From Lysobacteraceae bacterium NML93-0399 (GTDB lineage: Bacteria; Pseudomonadota; Gammaproteobacteria; Xanthomonadales; Xanthomonadaceae), in NCBI GenBank assembly GCA_002307375.1, contig NTJI01000002.1, forward strand, positions 823,973-887,972: DNA of 64,000 nucleotides, given 5' to 3'. The position numbers and the translations under genes are program-made. The notes below the pieces were generated by a model, which saw only the letters and a list, made by a program, of their open reading frames with translations, was not told the origin of the DNA and ran no database searches. Positions 1 through 11,148 of this stretch are shown in pieces. Within the stretch, counting starts at the first letter, position 1, and every line of letters begins with the position of its first letter.

Positions 1-1
1 C

Positions 2-532
2 ATCAAGCACCGCATCGAAGGCGCGGTGTCGAGTTCGGACCAGAGCACCGAGCGCCTGCGCGCCCACGGCATCGACGTCCTCGATCTCAACGCCACCGGC
101 CCGCTGTCGTTGTACGTCGACGGCGCCGACGAGTGCGACCCCGGCAAGCATCTGATCAAGGGCGGCGGCGCGGCGCTGACGCGCGAGAAGATCATCGCCG
201 AGGCCAGTGCGAAGTTCGTCTGCATCATCGACCCGGCCAAGCAGGTGGATGTGCTCGGCGCGTTCCCGCTGCCGATCGAGGTGATTCCGATGGCGCGCAG
301 CCTGGTGGCGCGCACCATTCTCGAGACCACCGGCGGCCAGCCGGTCTGGCGCGAAGGGGTCAAGACCGACAACGGCAACTGGGTGCTCGACATCCACAAC
401 CTGTCGATCACCGACCCGGTGGCACTGGAAGCCAGGCTCAACCAGATCCCGGGCGTGGTCAGCGTCGGCCTGTTCGCGCGCCGCAAAGCGGATGTGGTGA
501 TCGTGGGCACGCCGACGCCGACGGTGCTCTGA
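2..532 (+). CDS. rpiA: Ribose-5-phosphate isomerase A, 3' part
   Basis: This is the C-terminal 176 residues of RpiA, which interconverts ribose 5-phosphate and ribulose 5-phosphate in the cytosolic pentose phosphate pathway. The frame is open from the window edge, so the start lies outside. The family motifs are visible: the '[12 protein letters not shown]' substrate loop at the left edge, '[10 protein letters not shown]' with the conserved acidic pair, and '[11 protein letters not shown]' with the catalytic-region lysine. The end ('[16 protein letters not shown]') matches the usual RpiA C terminus, so the gene is complete at its 3' side. It converges on the interrupted gene at 552-1019. Identification is firm; only the N terminus is unseen. 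Confidence 0.96.
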   Translation: MKHRIEGAVSSSDQSTERLRAHGIDVLDLNATGPLSLYVDGADECDPGKHLIKGGGAALTREKIIAEASAKFVCIIDPAKQVDVLGAFPLPIEVIPMARSLVARTILETTGGQPVWREGVKTDNGNWVLDIHNLSITDPVALEARLNQIPGVVSVGLFARRKADVVIVGTPTPTVL

Positions 533-551
533 GTGCCGCTCGATCAGATCG

Positions 552-1019
552 TTACAGCGTCATCCGAAGCAGGGTGACGCCCATGTTGATCGCGATCAGC
601 GCAATCGGCGTCAGCAGTCCCAGCCCGAACGCGAGCCAGACCGGTCGCGCCTTGACGCGCGCATGGCGACGCGCGGCCAGAGCAGATGACTGGAGAGCCA
701 CCGTCGCCAGAAGCGTCATCGCCAGCCATGCGGCCCAAAGCATCATGGCCTCGATCTCCCCGGCAGGCAGAAGCGGAGCCGCAGCCATGGTGGCCGCCAA
801 TACCAGCAACGCGCCGACGATCGTCGCCACGGCCAGACGGCCACGCCGCAAGGCATGGAAATTCATCGCCAGCAGAAGGCCGCCGCCCAAGACCGATCAG
901 ACGATCGTGGCAACGACGATCGAGCCATACCCGAACATCGGCGCCATCCGGCAATCGGCAGCGCGCGTGTCGAGCGACGACGCCGGCGGTGCGTAAGGAT
1001 TGCGATCGTCCACAGGCAT
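552..1019 (-). pseudogene. Small membrane protein gene interrupted by an in-frame TGA
   Basis: Reading from an ATG at 1019, the frame encodes a start of the type 'MPVDDRNPYAPPASSLD', then a hydrophobic stretch, and reaches TGA at 899-897 after 40 codons. The same frame resumes immediately and runs to a stop at 552, with three further hydrophobic segments ('LAVATIVGALLVLAATMAAA', 'AMMLWAAWLAMTLLATVAL', 'VWLAFGLGLLTPIALIAI'). The two parts together would make a membrane protein of about 155 residues. The 'NPYxxP' opening is common in small multi-pass proteins of this family of bacteria. The 3' part alone could start at TTG 890, but that would drop the N-terminal signature. I infer a recent nonsense mutation or a sequencing error. 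The function is unknown. Confidence 0.6.
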
Positions 1020-1070
1020 CCATGCAAGCAGTGAGCGCTGCAGTCTAACGCGCACCCGAAACCGCCACGA

Positions 1071-1097
1071 AAAAGCCCGCCTTTCGGCGGGCTTTTT
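1071..1097 (-). terminator. Rho-independent terminator of rpoD
   Basis: A perfect 7-bp stem (GCCCGCC/GGCGGGC, 1075-1081 with 1086-1092) closes a TTTC loop. It is flanked by A residues on the left and TTTTT on the right, so it can act in both directions. It lies 20 bases beyond the rpoD stop and between rpoD and the interrupted gene at 552-1019. Confidence 0.85.
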
Positions 1098-1116
1098 CGT
1101 GTTACGCAGCCTCGAC

Positions 1117-3000
<1,884 letters not shown>

Positions 3001-3056
3001 GTGGCGCACACCGTTGTCAAAGTGAACCCGTAATTATACCAGCTGCCAGGCCGGGA

Positions 3057-3494
3057 TCATGCCCTGAGCAGGAAGGTGACCGGGCCGTCATTGACCAGGC
3101 TGACCTCCATATGGGCGCCGAATCGCCCGGTTTCCACCCCCCGGTGGCGTGCCCGACAGACGGCCACCAGCTGATCGAAGATCCGTTCAGCCTCATCCGG
3201 CGGGGCGGCGGTGCTGAAGCCCGGCCGGTTGCCCGAGCGCGTGTCCGCGGCCAGGGTGAACTGGCTGACCAGCAGCAGCCCGCCGCCGGCATCCGCCAGC
3301 GAGCGGTTCATCCTGCCGTCTGCATCGCCGAAGACGCGGTAGGCCAGCAAACGGCCGGCCATGCGCTCGACCTGGGCGGGGCCGTCGCCGGGCTCGACGC
3401 CGATCAGGGCCAGCAGGCCGGGACCGGTCCGGCCGATGACCTCGCCGTCCACGCGGACCGCCGCCTCGGTGACGCGCTGGATCAGGGCGAGCAT
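3057..3494 (-). CDS. dtd: D-aminoacyl-tRNA deacylase
   Basis: A 145-residue DTD protein, which hydrolyses D-amino acids (and mischarged glycine) from tRNA in the cytosol and so protects translation quality. The start at ATG 3494 gives the canonical N terminus '[19 protein letters not shown]', and the length matches the family's roughly 145 residues. The catalytic motif '[12 protein letters not shown]' (SQF-T) and the C-terminal 'NDGPVTFLL' (the cross-subunit GP motif; here the Gly-Pro pair is present) are both visible. It lies 56 bases from rpoD on the same strand, possibly in a separate transcription unit. A palindromic repeat pair lies just upstream, between it and nadE. Confidence 0.97.
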   Translation of the reverse strand: MLALIQRVTEAAVRVDGEVIGRTGPGLLALIGVEPGDGPAQVERMAGRLLAYRVFGDADGRMNRSLADAGGGLLLVSQFTLAADTRSGNRPGFSTAAPPDEAERIFDQLVAVCRARHRGVETGRFGAHMEVSLVNDGPVTFLLRA

Positions 3495-3517
3495 GCAGGA
3501 TGCGCCACGGGTCGAAG

Positions 3518-3674
3518 CCCTCCCCCGCACCGCGGGAGAGGGTTGGGTGGGGGCGATCCGTCGGATGAGAAAAACGCCGACGACGAGCGCGGGCCTCCCA
3601 GCCGGAGATTGTGCTCACCGCGATCGGAACCTTCGCCCCCATCCCAACCTTCCCCCGCAAGCGGGGGAAGGGGC
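3518..3674. repeat. Pair of REP-like palindromes (CCTTCCCCCGC type)
   Basis: Two copies of a palindromic element lie in opposite orientation. The first, about 3518-3555, reads CCCTCCCCCGC-(ac)-CGCGGGAGAGGG followed by TTGGGTGGGGG. The second, about 3635-3674, reads CCCCCATCCCAA followed by CCTTCCCCCGC-(aa)-GCGGGGGAAGG. Each has a G-rich tail of the form GGGNTGGGGG. The same arrangement recurs at 26667-26830. The pair fills the gap between dtd and nadE. It fits a REP/BIME pair that could fold into RNA hairpins and protect or stop transcripts. Confidence 0.8.
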
Positions 3675-3708
3675 AGTCTCCCGCTCGGATCACGAACCGC
3701 CCGAGTGC

Positions 3709-5346
3709 TCACCCCGGATACCGGTTGCTGATCGGATAGCGCCGTTCGCGCCCGAAGGCGCGGCGGGAGATCTTCGGTCCCGGCGCGCCCTGGTGGCGCT
3801 TCCATTCGCTGATGCGCACCAGACGCAGCACGCGGTCGGCCACGGCCGCGTCGAAGCCGGCGGCGACGATCTCGTCGCGCGACTCCTCCTCGTCGACGAA
3901 GCGGCGCAGGATCGCGTCGAGCACGTCGTAGGGCGGCAGCGAGTGCTCGTCGAGCTGGTCGGCACGCAGTTCGGCCGAGGGCGGCCGGGCGATCACCGCC
4001 GGCGGAATCACCGGCGCGCCGCCGACGGTGTTGCGCCACTTCGACAGCCCGAACACCTCGGTCTTGTAGAGGTCCTTGATCGGCGCATAGCCGCCGCACA
4101 TGTCGCCGTAGATGGTGGCGTAGCCCACCGCGTACTCGCTCTTGTTGCCGGTGGTCAGCAGCAGGCCGCCGTGCTTGTTCGACAGCGCCATCAGGATGGC
4201 GCCGCGGGTGCGCGACTGCAGGTTCTCCTCGGTCACGTCGACGTCCTTGCCTTCGAACGCGTCCGACAGAGCGTCCAGGAAACCCTGGAACGGCGCTTCG
4301 ATGGGAATGGTCAACATGCGTACGCCCAGCGTCGCGCATTGCTCGGCGGCGAGGTCGTTGCTGAGATCGGCGGTGAAGCGCGAGGGCATGCGCACCGCGG
4401 TGACGTTCCCGGCGCCCAGCGCATCGACCGCCATCGCCAGCACCACCGACGAATCGATGCCGCCCGACAGCCCCAGCCACACGTTCTGGAAGCCGTTCTT
4501 GAGGCAGTAATCGCGCGTCCCGCGCACCACCGCGCGCCAGGCCAGCGCGTCGATGCTCTCGTCGCCGTCGTCGCGCCACAGCACCGGCGTGAACGCGCGC
4601 GTGTCCGCGTCGAAATCGACCACCAGCCACTGGTCGTCGAACGCGACCGCGGCCGGATGCACGGTGCCATCGCCGTCGGCGACGACCGAGGCGCCGTCGA
4701 ACACCAGCGCGTCCTGGCCACCGACGACGTTGACGTAGGCCAGGGCCACGCCGCTCTCGCGTGTACGCTCGGCCAGCAGGGCGTCGCGCTGGCGGTGCTT
4801 GCCGCGCTCGTAGGGCGAGGCATTGGGCACGACCACCACCGCCGCGCCCAGCGCCGCGGCATCGGCGAGGGGCTCGGGGAACCACAGGTCCTCGCAGACC
4901 AGCACGCCCACCGGCACGCCTTCCACATCCACCACGCAGGGCTCGCCGTCAGGATCGACGTGGAAATAGCGGCGCTCGTCGAAGACGTTGTAGTTCGGCA
5001 GTTCGCGTTTGCGGTAGGTGCGCTCGAGCTTGCCGTCGCGCAGCACGCTGGCCGAGTTGTACAGCACGCTGCCGGCCGATTCGGGCCAGCCCACCACCGC
5101 GACGATGCCGTGCACGTCCTTGGCGACCTGCACCAGCGCCGCCTCGCAGTCGATGAGGAACGTCGGCCGCATCAGCAGGTCCTCGGGCGGATAGCCGCTG
5201 ATCGCAAGCTCCGGGAACACCACCACGTGTGCGCCGAATTCGTCGCGCGCCTGCGCGATCATCTCGCCGATGCGCTGGGCGTTGCCGCCGACATCGCCGA
5301 CGGGAAAATCGAACTGGGCCAGAGCGATGCGAAGCGGACCGGTCAT
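3709..5346 (-). CDS. nadE: Glutamine-dependent NAD+ synthetase
   Basis: This 545-residue two-domain enzyme amidates nicotinic acid adenine dinucleotide to NAD+, the last step of NAD biosynthesis, using ammonia from glutamine. The N-terminal carbon-nitrogen hydrolase domain (about residues 1-260) shows the Glu-Lys-Cys triad in 'VVFPELAISGYPPED', 'TYRKRELPNY' and 'VLVCEDLWFPE'. The C-terminal synthetase domain has the pyrophosphatase P-loop 'GLSGGIDSSVVL', followed by 'NKSEYAVGYATIYGDMCGGY' typical of the ATP/NaAD site. Length matches glutamine-dependent NadE rather than the short ammonia-dependent form. The start at 5346 ('MTGPLRIALAQFDF') is well supported. It is on the same strand as sucD but is separated from it by a terminator. 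Confidence 0.97.
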   Translation of the reverse strand: MTGPLRIALAQFDFPVGDVGGNAQRIGEMIAQARDEFGAHVVVFPELAISGYPPEDLLMRPTFLIDCEAALVQVAKDVHGIVAVVGWPESAGSVLYNSASVLRDGKLERTYRKRELPNYNVFDERRYFHVDPDGEPCVVDVEGVPVGVLVCEDLWFPEPLADAAALGAAVVVVPNASPYERGKHRQRDALLAERTRESGVALAYVNVVGGQDALVFDGASVVADGDGTVHPAAVAFDDQWLVVDFDADTRAFTPVLWRDDGDESIDALAWRAVVRGTRDYCLKNGFQNVWLGLSGGIDSSVVLAMAVDALGAGNVTAVRMPSRFTADLSNDLAAEQCATLGVRMLTIPIEAPFQGFLDALSDAFEGKDVDVTEENLQSRTRGAILMALSNKHGGLLLTTGNKSEYAVGYATIYGDMCGGYAPIKDLYKTEVFGLSKWRNTVGGAPVIPPAVIARPPSAELRADQLDEHSLPPYDVLDAILRRFVDEEESRDEIVAAGFDAAVADRVLRLVRISEWKRHQGAPGPKISRRAFGRERRYPISNRYPG

Positions 5347-5426
5347 ATCGGATCACATGCAAAACGGAGCGACCATCATAGCCGCGCCTGCCCGAAGCGC
5401 CCGACGACACCGCAGGTGCCTTGCAT

Positions 5427-5455
5427 GAAAAAGGCCGCCCGAAGGCGGCCTTTTC
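5427..5455 (-). terminator. Terminator downstream of sucCD
   Basis: A perfect 7-bp stem GGCCGCC/GGCGGCC (5433-5439 with 5444-5450) with a CGAA tetraloop is flanked by AAAAA on the left and TTTT on the right. It lies 22 bases past the sucD stop and would end the sucCD transcript before nadE. Confidence 0.88.
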
Positions 5456-5477
5456 CCGACGGCCCGAAGGGCGCGAC

Positions 5478-6350
5478 TTACTTGACCAGCGATGCGATCG
5501 CAGCGCCCAGATCGCCCGGCGAACGGACGGTCTTCACGCCGGCCGCCTCCATCGCCTTGAACTTGCCTTCGGCCGTGCCCGAACCGCCCGAGGCGATCGC
5601 ACCGGCGTGGCCCATGCGCTTGCCCGGAGGAGCCGACGCACCGGCGATGAAGCCGACGACCGGCTTCTTGACGTGGTTCTTGATGTACTCCGCGCCAGCC
5701 TCTTCGGCCGCGCCGCCGATCTCGCCGACCATGATGATGCCCTCGGTCTGCGGGTCTTCGTTGAACAGCTTGAGGCTGTCGACGAAGTTCAGGCCGTTGA
5801 TCGGGTCGCCGCCGATACCGATGACGGTCGACTGGCCCAGGCCCGCAGCCGTGGTCTGCTTGACCGCTTCATAGGTCAGCGTGCCCGAACGCGAGACGAT
5901 GCCGATCTTGCCCGGGGTGTGGATGTGGCCCGGCATGATGCCGATCTTGCACTCGCCCGGAGTGATGATGCCGGGGCAGTTCGGACCGACCAGGACCACG
6001 TCCGGATGCTGCTTGAGCACGTTCTTGACGCGCAGCATGTCGAGCACCGGAATGCCCTCGGTGATGCACACGATGACCTTGATGCCGGCCGCGGCCGCTT
6101 CGAGGATCGCGTCGGCCGCGAACGGCGGCGGCACGTAGATCACCGATGCATCGGCGCCGGTCGAGTCGACCGCTTCGCGCACGGTGTTGAACACCGGCAG
6201 TTCGATGTGCGTGGTGCCACCCTTGCCCGGCGTGACGCCGCCGACGACCTGGGTGCCGTACTCGACCATCTGGGTCGCATGGAAGGTGCCCTGCTGGCCG
6301 GTGAAGCCCTGCACGATCACCTTGGTGTTCTTGTTGATGAGGACGCTCAT
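5478..6350 (-). CDS. sucD: Succinyl-CoA synthetase, alpha subunit
   Basis: At 290 residues this matches SucD, the subunit that binds CoA and carries the phosphohistidine of succinyl-CoA synthetase, which makes ATP or GTP in the TCA cycle. Visible motifs are the CoA-binding Rossmann start '[20 protein letters not shown]', '[10 protein letters not shown]', and the phosphohistidine loop '[17 protein letters not shown]'. The start at ATG 6350 gives the standard N terminus '[11 protein letters not shown]'. It follows sucC on the same strand with a gap of about 110 bases filled by a REP-like inverted pair, so the two form one operon in the order sucC-sucD. Confidence 0.98.
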   Translation of the reverse strand: MSVLINKNTKVIVQGFTGQQGTFHATQMVEYGTQVVGGVTPGKGGTTHIELPVFNTVREAVDSTGADASVIYVPPPFAADAILEAAAAGIKVIVCITEGIPVLDMLRVKNVLKQHPDVVLVGPNCPGIITPGECKIGIMPGHIHTPGKIGIVSRSGTLTYEAVKQTTAAGLGQSTVIGIGGDPINGLNFVDSLKLFNEDPQTEGIIMVGEIGGAAEEAGAEYIKNHVKKPVVGFIAGASAPPGKRMGHAGAIASGGSGTAEGKFKAMEAAGVKTVRSPGDLGAAIASLVK

Positions 6351-6367
6351 TGGAAATCCTGTGCTGT

Positions 6368-6447
6368 CGTGGGAGCGGCCCCGGCTGCGATGCCTCCGAC
6401 TCCGTGACCGGAACGAAAAGGCATCGCGCGCAAGCGCGCTCCTACAG
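6368..6447. repeat. REP inverted pair between sucC and sucD
   Basis: A copy of GTGGGAGCGG-CCCCGGCTGCGATGCC (6368-6394) faces an inverted GGCATCGCGCGCAAGCGCGCTCCTACAG copy (about 6420-6447). The two can pair through GGCATCGC / GCGATGCC and GGAGCG / CGCTCC. The right half is the same REP type found at 48.4-48.8 kb, 49.4 kb and 63.6-63.7 kb. An intergenic hairpin here could change the ratio of SucC to SucD from one mRNA. Confidence 0.75.
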
Positions 6448-6460
6448 ATGATGTGTGGGC

Positions 6461-7621
6461 TTACGCGGCGGCCGCGACGACCTTCTTGGCGCCGTCGTTG
6501 ATGTCGTCGGCCGGGGTGATCGCCAGGCCCGAGTCGGCGAGGAGCTGCTTGCCGGCTTCGACGTTCGTGCCTTCCAGACGCACCACGACCGGCACCTTGA
6601 CGTCGACTTCCTTGACCGCGGCAATGATGCCCTCGGCGATCATGTCGCAGCGGACGATGCCGCCGAAGATGTTGACGAAGATGGCCTTGACCTTGTCCGA
6701 GGACAGGATGAGCTTGAACGCCTCGGTCACGCGCTCCTTGGTCGCGCCACCGCCCACGTCGAGGAAGTTCGCCGGCGAACCGCCGTTGAGCGAGATCACG
6801 TCCATCGTCGCCATGGCCAGGCCCGCACCGTTGACCATGCAGCCGATGTTGCCGTCCATGGTCACGTAGTTCAGATCGAACTGGCTGGCGCGCACTTCGG
6901 CCTCGTCTTCCTGCGTGGTGTCACGCATGGCGGCGAGATCCTTGTGGCGGAAGGTCGCGTTGTCGTCGGAGTTGACCTTGCCGTCGAGCGCGTAGAGGTT
7001 CTGGTCGTCGAGGATGGCGAGCGGGTTGAGCTCGACCAGGGCCAGATCCTTCGCGTTGAACAGCTTGTACAGGCCACCCATGATGCCGGCGAGCTGGTTC
7101 GACTGCTTCGCGGTCAGGCCCATCTTGAAGCCGATGTCGCGGCCCTGGTAGGGCTGGAAGCCTTCGACGAAGTCGACGGTCAGCGAGTGGATCTTCTCCG
7201 GGGTCTCGGCGGCCACCTGCTCGATGTCCACGCCACCCTCGCTGGAGACGATGTAGGTGATCGCGCGCGAGTCGCGGTCGACCAGCACCGACAGATACAG
7301 CTCCTTGACGATCTCACCGGCCGTGGTCACCAGCACCTGGCTGATCGGCAGGGCGACGCCGGCCGACTGGTAGGTGGCCATCTTGGTGCCGATCATGTTG
7401 CCGGCCGCGGTCTTCACATCGTCGGTGGTCTTGCAGAACTTCACGCCGCCGGCCTTGCCGCGGCCACCGGCGTGGATCTGGGCCTTGACCATCCAGGGGC
7501 CTTCGCCCAGGGACTTGGCTGCTTCGACTGCTTCGTCGGCGCTGGACGCGACGCGCCCGGCCGGCACGGGGATGCCGAAATCGGCAAACAACTGCTTCGC
7601 CTGGTATTCGTGGAAGTTCAT
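6461..7621 (-). CDS. sucC: Succinyl-CoA synthetase, beta subunit
   Basis: A 386-residue SucC, the nucleotide-binding subunit of succinyl-CoA synthetase, working with SucD in the TCA cycle. The ATG at 7621 gives the family's invariant start '[20 protein letters not shown]'. The ATP-grasp fold shows '[19 protein letters not shown]', 'VELNPLAI' (metal-binding Glu/Asn) and the C-terminal '[16 protein letters not shown]' that contacts the phosphohistidine. The length is typical. It is first in the sucC-sucD operon, and its promoter must lie in the 166-base gap shared with the divergent kinase gene. Confidence 0.98.
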   Translation of the reverse strand: MNFHEYQAKQLFADFGIPVPAGRVASSADEAVEAAKSLGEGPWMVKAQIHAGGRGKAGGVKFCKTTDDVKTAAGNMIGTKMATYQSAGVALPISQVLVTTAGEIVKELYLSVLVDRDSRAITYIVSSEGGVDIEQVAAETPEKIHSLTVDFVEGFQPYQGRDIGFKMGLTAKQSNQLAGIMGGLYKLFNAKDLALVELNPLAILDDQNLYALDGKVNSDDNATFRHKDLAAMRDTTQEDEAEVRASQFDLNYVTMDGNIGCMVNGAGLAMATMDVISLNGGSPANFLDVGGGATKERVTEAFKLILSSDKVKAIFVNIFGGIVRCDMIAEGIIAAVKEVDVKVPVVVRLEGTNVEAGKQLLADSGLAITPADDINDGAKKVVAAAA

Positions 7622-7787
7622 GTGGGGTCCGTACGGAAAGGAAATGACGCCGGCCGGCGGGCGGCGCATGGAGCGCGGCAGGCCGACGGGGTCCGCTATT
7701 CTCGCCCAGACCGCCGCGGCGGGCAAAACCGCCGCCCTGCGGGCCCCGGGGCGACGCCTATACTCGGCCGTCCGGCTCCGATGGATC

Positions 7788-9410
7788 GTGCCTGTGCCCC
7801 TGTCCGCAGCCCCCGCACTGCCCCCGTCGCTGCTGCAGCGCGAACTGTCGTTGTTCGCGCTCTACCGCGTGCTTGAAGCCGCGCTGCTGGCGCTGCTGGT
7901 GTTCAGCCCGTGGGGCGCGGCACTCGGCGAGGTGATCGATGCGCCGGTGGCGATCTCGGTCAGCATCGGCTATCTCGTCGCCTCGGTCGGCCTGCTGCTG
8001 CATGCGCGCAGGCCGGGCGTCGACTTCGCGGCCCATGCGGTGGTCGGCGTCGGCGTCGACATCGCGGTGGCCACGCTGGCCACGCACGCCATCCCCGAGG
8101 TCGCGCCCGGCATCGCGATGCTGCTGCTGTTCAATATCGGCGCCGCATCGCTGTTCGTGACCCTCCGCACCAGCCTGCTGATCGCGTCGGCCGCGTCGGC
8201 CGCGCTGCTGGCCGAGCGCGCGGTGGGTCTGCTGGGAACTGGCACCTTCGACCGGCCGTTTGCCGAGATGCTGATGTTCGCGCTCGGCATCTTCGCCGCC
8301 GCCACACTGACCCGTCAGCTGGGCAAGCAGGTACGCGAGACCCAGGCGCTGGCCGACCGCCGCGGCGCGGAGGTGGCGAACCTGGCCGAGATCAACGAGC
8401 TGATCATCCGCCGCATGCAGACCGGCGTACTGCTGGTCGACGGCACCGGGCACATCCGCCTGACCAACGAGGCGGCGTTGCTGCTGCTGGGCGACAGCGA
8501 CACACCCGGCGAGAATGGCGTGCATGGCCGGACGCTGTCGCAGCTGGCGCCTGCGCTGGCGATGCGTCTGGCCGAATGGCTCCGCAGCGGCAGCACCGAC
8601 AGCGCGCCGCTGACGTTGCGCGAGCACACCGATGTGATGCCGCGCTTCGTGCGCCTGCTGGCCGAAAGCGACAGCACGCTGGTGTTCCTCGACGACACCT
8701 CGCTGGTGTCACGCCGGGCCGAGTCGCTGACGTTGGCGACGATGGGCCGGTTTTCGGCCAGCCTCGCCCACGAGATCCGCAACCCGCTGGCGGCGATCAG
8801 CTATGCGACCCAACTGCTCGAGGAATCGGACCAGATCGGCGAGGCAGACCGTCGCCTGCTGCAGATCATCCACCAGCAGTGCGTGCGCACCAACGGCATC
8901 GTCGAGAGCGTGCTGGGCCTGGCGCGCCGCGAGCGCGCGCGGCCCGAGCATGTGGACCTGGTCGCCGCCGCGCACGCCTTCGTGCAGGACTACCGGCTGG
9001 TCGTCGCCGAGGACAATGCCGAGCTGAAGATCAGCTGCGACACCCCGACGCTGCGCGCGGTGTTCGACCCGCGCCACCTGCACCAGGTGCTCACCGCGCT
9101 GGTCAACAACGCGGTGCGCTACGGCCGCATGCCCGGCGAACCGGCGCGCATCACCCTGCGCATCGAGCCGGGCGGCGAGCGCGCGACGCTCAGCGTGCTC
9201 GACCGCGGACCCGGCGTGCCGGACGCGGTCGCCGCGCAGCTGTTCCGTCCGTTCTTCACCACGTCCGAAAGCGGCACGGGTCTGGGCCTCTACATCGCCC
9301 ACGAGCTGTGCCGGGCCAACGAGGCGCATCTCGAATATGTCGCCGTGCCGGCGGGCGGTGCGTGCTTCCGCATCACCCTGGCCGCGCGGCACGGTCTGTT
9401 GCGGCGCTAG
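7788..9410 (+). CDS. PilS-like sensor histidine kinase
   Basis: A 540-residue membrane sensor kinase. The N-terminal third holds about six hydrophobic segments (for example '[18 protein letters not shown]', '[20 protein letters not shown]', '[15 protein letters not shown]'), followed by a PAS-like region ('[20 protein letters not shown]'). The phosphoacceptor H-box is '[17 protein letters not shown]', and the ATPase core has 'LVNNAVRY', 'VLDRGPGVP' and 'GTGLGLYIA'. This architecture matches PilS, which controls pilin transcription together with PilR. The position beside sucC also fits xanthomonad gene order. I placed the start at GTG 7788 because no ATG opens the frame near the membrane region. 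No response regulator follows: the next genes are convergent and unrelated, so its partner is not in the window. Confidence 0.85.
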   Translation: MPVPLSAAPALPPSLLQRELSLFALYRVLEAALLALLVFSPWGAALGEVIDAPVAISVSIGYLVASVGLLLHARRPGVDFAAHAVVGVGVDIAVATLATHAIPEVAPGIAMLLLFNIGAASLFVTLRTSLLIASAASAALLAERAVGLLGTGTFDRPFAEMLMFALGIFAAATLTRQLGKQVRETQALADRRGAEVANLAEINELIIRRMQTGVLLVDGTGHIRLTNEAALLLLGDSDTPGENGVHGRTLSQLAPALAMRLAEWLRSGSTDSAPLTLREHTDVMPRFVRLLAESDSTLVFLDDTSLVSRRAESLTLATMGRFSASLAHEIRNPLAAISYATQLLEESDQIGEADRRLLQIIHQQCVRTNGIVESVLGLARRERARPEHVDLVAAAHAFVQDYRLVVAEDNAELKISCDTPTLRAVFDPRHLHQVLTALVNNAVRYGRMPGEPARITLRIEPGGERATLSVLDRGPGVPDAVAAQLFRPFFTTSESGTGLGLYIAHELCRANEAHLEYVAVPAGGACFRITLAARHGLLRR

Positions 9411-9429
9411 GACCGGCCGCGGCGTCCGC

Positions 9430-9864
9430 TCATTCGGCCGCCGGCGCCCTGGGCTGCGGCGCGAGCGACACCGGCACCACCCGCAGTTCGGTCGCCGCCC
9501 CGTCCAGCCGCGGCGCGGCCTCGATCTGACTGCCCTCGACCGGCACCGCGCCATGCGGGCTGGACTGGCTGACCACGCGGACCAGTTCGGTCGAACCGTC
9601 CGGCCATACGACCCGGAACGTGCTGCCCGGCGGCAGGGCCAAAAACGGCGTGGCGCTCTGCGCGCGGTACAGCGCCGCCACCTGGGCCGCGCCGAGCTGG
9701 CGTTGCTCCAGTGGCGCGGCCGTGCTGGTGTCCTTGACCCCGGCGAGCCTGCGGTAGTTGTCGCCGACCGCGTCGACGACGACGCCGGCGACTGCGACCG
9801 AATAACCGACGAACAGGGCCGCCCAGAGCCAGAAGCGGAGTTTGCGGGGGAGCGTGCGTTTCAT
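9430..9864 (-). CDS. Conserved-type hypothetical membrane-anchored protein
   Basis: A 144-residue protein with a basic start, 'MKRTLPRKLRF', and one membrane segment, 'FWLWAALFVGYSVAVAGVVV' (residues about 11-31). The remainder looks periplasmic and contains 'PPGSTFRVVWPDGSTELVRVVS', a small beta-rich segment. Its ATG overlaps the stop of the upstream gene as ATGA (9861-9864), so the two are almost certainly translated together. I do not recognise a family. The start within a longer open frame is fixed by this overlap and by the signal-anchor. It converges on the PilS-like kinase gene with a 19-base gap. Confidence 0.75.
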   Translation of the reverse strand: MKRTLPRKLRFWLWAALFVGYSVAVAGVVVDAVGDNYRRLAGVKDTSTAAPLEQRQLGAAQVAALYRAQSATPFLALPPGSTFRVVWPDGSTELVRVVSQSSPHGAVPVEGSQIEAAPRLDGAATELRVVPVSLAPQPRAPAAE

Positions 9865-10829
9865 GGCATCACCATTCCAAGCAGTTGCCGGGGCGCGGGG
9901 GCGCCCTCGACCAGGGTCTTCTTCATGCGGTCGATCTCGTCGGCGCCCTGACGCGGCACCGCCGCGTCGAGCACGAAGCTCGAAAAGTCCTGCCGCGCAT
10001 CGCGCGCGCAGACGCCGCCATTGGCGCAGTGTTCGGTCATCAGCGCGCCGTCGCCGCTGCAGTCCAGACCGAGGTCGCAGGCCGCCAGCAGCCACGCCAG
10101 TTGGCTGGCCTGGGTGCCGGCCACGGTATCGGCGAGTGCGACATCGCCGCTCGCCGCCACACCCATCGCCGGTGACAGCGCGACGAAGGCCTCGGGATCG
10201 CGTGAGGTCTGTACGCGGTCGACCAGATCGCGCCGGTAGTCCATGTCCTCGTGCAGCGGTGTGCCCATCGCCAGCAGCGCGGCTTCGGCGGCCAGACTGC
10301 CGGCCTCGGCCGCATCGCGGCGCTGCTCGACCAGTTGCACGAAAGTCGGCGCATCGGCCGGCGCGAACCGGCCGCAGCGCGTGCCGATGCGCTCACGCGC
10401 CGTGCCCAGCGCGCGCGCGGCGTCCAGCGCCATCGCATCGATGAGTGCGCTGTCGCGGCCGAAGCCCGCGGGGTCGCGCGCGAAGCCGGCGCAGTATTCG
10501 TCGACACGGCTCAGCAGCCAGCGCGCTTCGCCATCGCCGGCCAGCGCCAGCGGCTGCAGACGCTGGCGGAACGCGAACAGGTCCGGCGCGCGCTCGAACT
10601 CGCGCTGCAACCGGACGGCCGAGCGTGGCGCCTGCGCGCCGAAGGGCTCGGTTTCGCGGTGCAAACCGGGTCCGCCGGCGAAGGGGGCGGCAGCGGATCG
10701 GTCATCGGGCATCGCCCAGTCATCGGCCACCGGGTCGACTGCCGCGCCGGGCGCGGACGGACGCCACGTCGCCAGGGTGGCGACGAGCAGGCCGAGCAGG
10801 GCGATGGCGATGCACACACGACGAGTCAC
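9861..10829 (-). CDS. Hypothetical exported protein, first gene of a coupled pair
   Basis: A 322-residue protein of unknown function. I chose GTG 10829 because it opens directly into a signal or anchor segment ('VTRRVCIAIALLGLLVATLATW'); an ATG at 10880 would place 17 extra residues in front of it. The rest is soluble and mainly helical, with alanine-rich stretches and scattered cysteines ('CDLGLDC', 'CANGGVCARDARQDF') that suggest a periplasmic disulfide-containing domain. It overlaps the next gene by four bases. Nothing in the sequence ties the pair to a pathway. The neighbours are the PilS-like kinase (convergent) and a DUF3182 gene (divergent). Confidence 0.75.
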   Translation of the reverse strand: MTRRVCIAIALLGLLVATLATWRPSAPGAAVDPVADDWAMPDDRSAAAPFAGGPGLHRETEPFGAQAPRSAVRLQREFERAPDLFAFRQRLQPLALAGDGEARWLLSRVDEYCAGFARDPAGFGRDSALIDAMALDAARALGTARERIGTRCGRFAPADAPTFVQLVEQRRDAAEAGSLAAEAALLAMGTPLHEDMDYRRDLVDRVQTSRDPEAFVALSPAMGVAASGDVALADTVAGTQASQLAWLLAACDLGLDCSGDGALMTEHCANGGVCARDARQDFSSFVLDAAVPRQGADEIDRMKKTLVEGAPAPRQLLGMVMP

Positions 10830-11148
10830 GCGGAATCCTGCGGTGGCGTGCCACCGGAGCGCGGGCCCGGCATGGCCCATTGCCCTTGTGGCGACGGCGC
10901 GATTCTAGCCGACGCCCGGCCCGGCGCCGCCTGCCGTGCGTCGCAGCGTCGCCGCGTGACATCGCAGTCCACGGGCGCCCGTCCGACGTCGTCCCCACGC
11001 CGCTGAAGCGCCCCGACCTGCCCGGCTTCACACGGCGCGCTACAGCCCGCCCTCGATCTTGGCCGCGCCTCCCGCATCCGCAGCGGGAGCGGGCCATCCG
11101 CGCGTCGGATGAGGCCGGCGCCGGAGCGCCGACGACACAGGCAGGCCG
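10830..11148. other. Intergenic region without a recognised feature
   Basis: This stretch of about 320 bases separates the divergent coupled pair (minus strand) from the DUF3182 gene (plus strand), so it must hold promoters for both. I see no convincing -10/-35 boxes, palindromes or small genes. Its composition resembles the surrounding DNA. Confidence 0.5.

Noticed and set aside
9430..10095. Longer version of the small membrane protein starting inside the upstream gene
   Set aside because: The upstream codons lie in the coding region of the partner gene; the ATGA overlap at 9861-9864 marks the real start.
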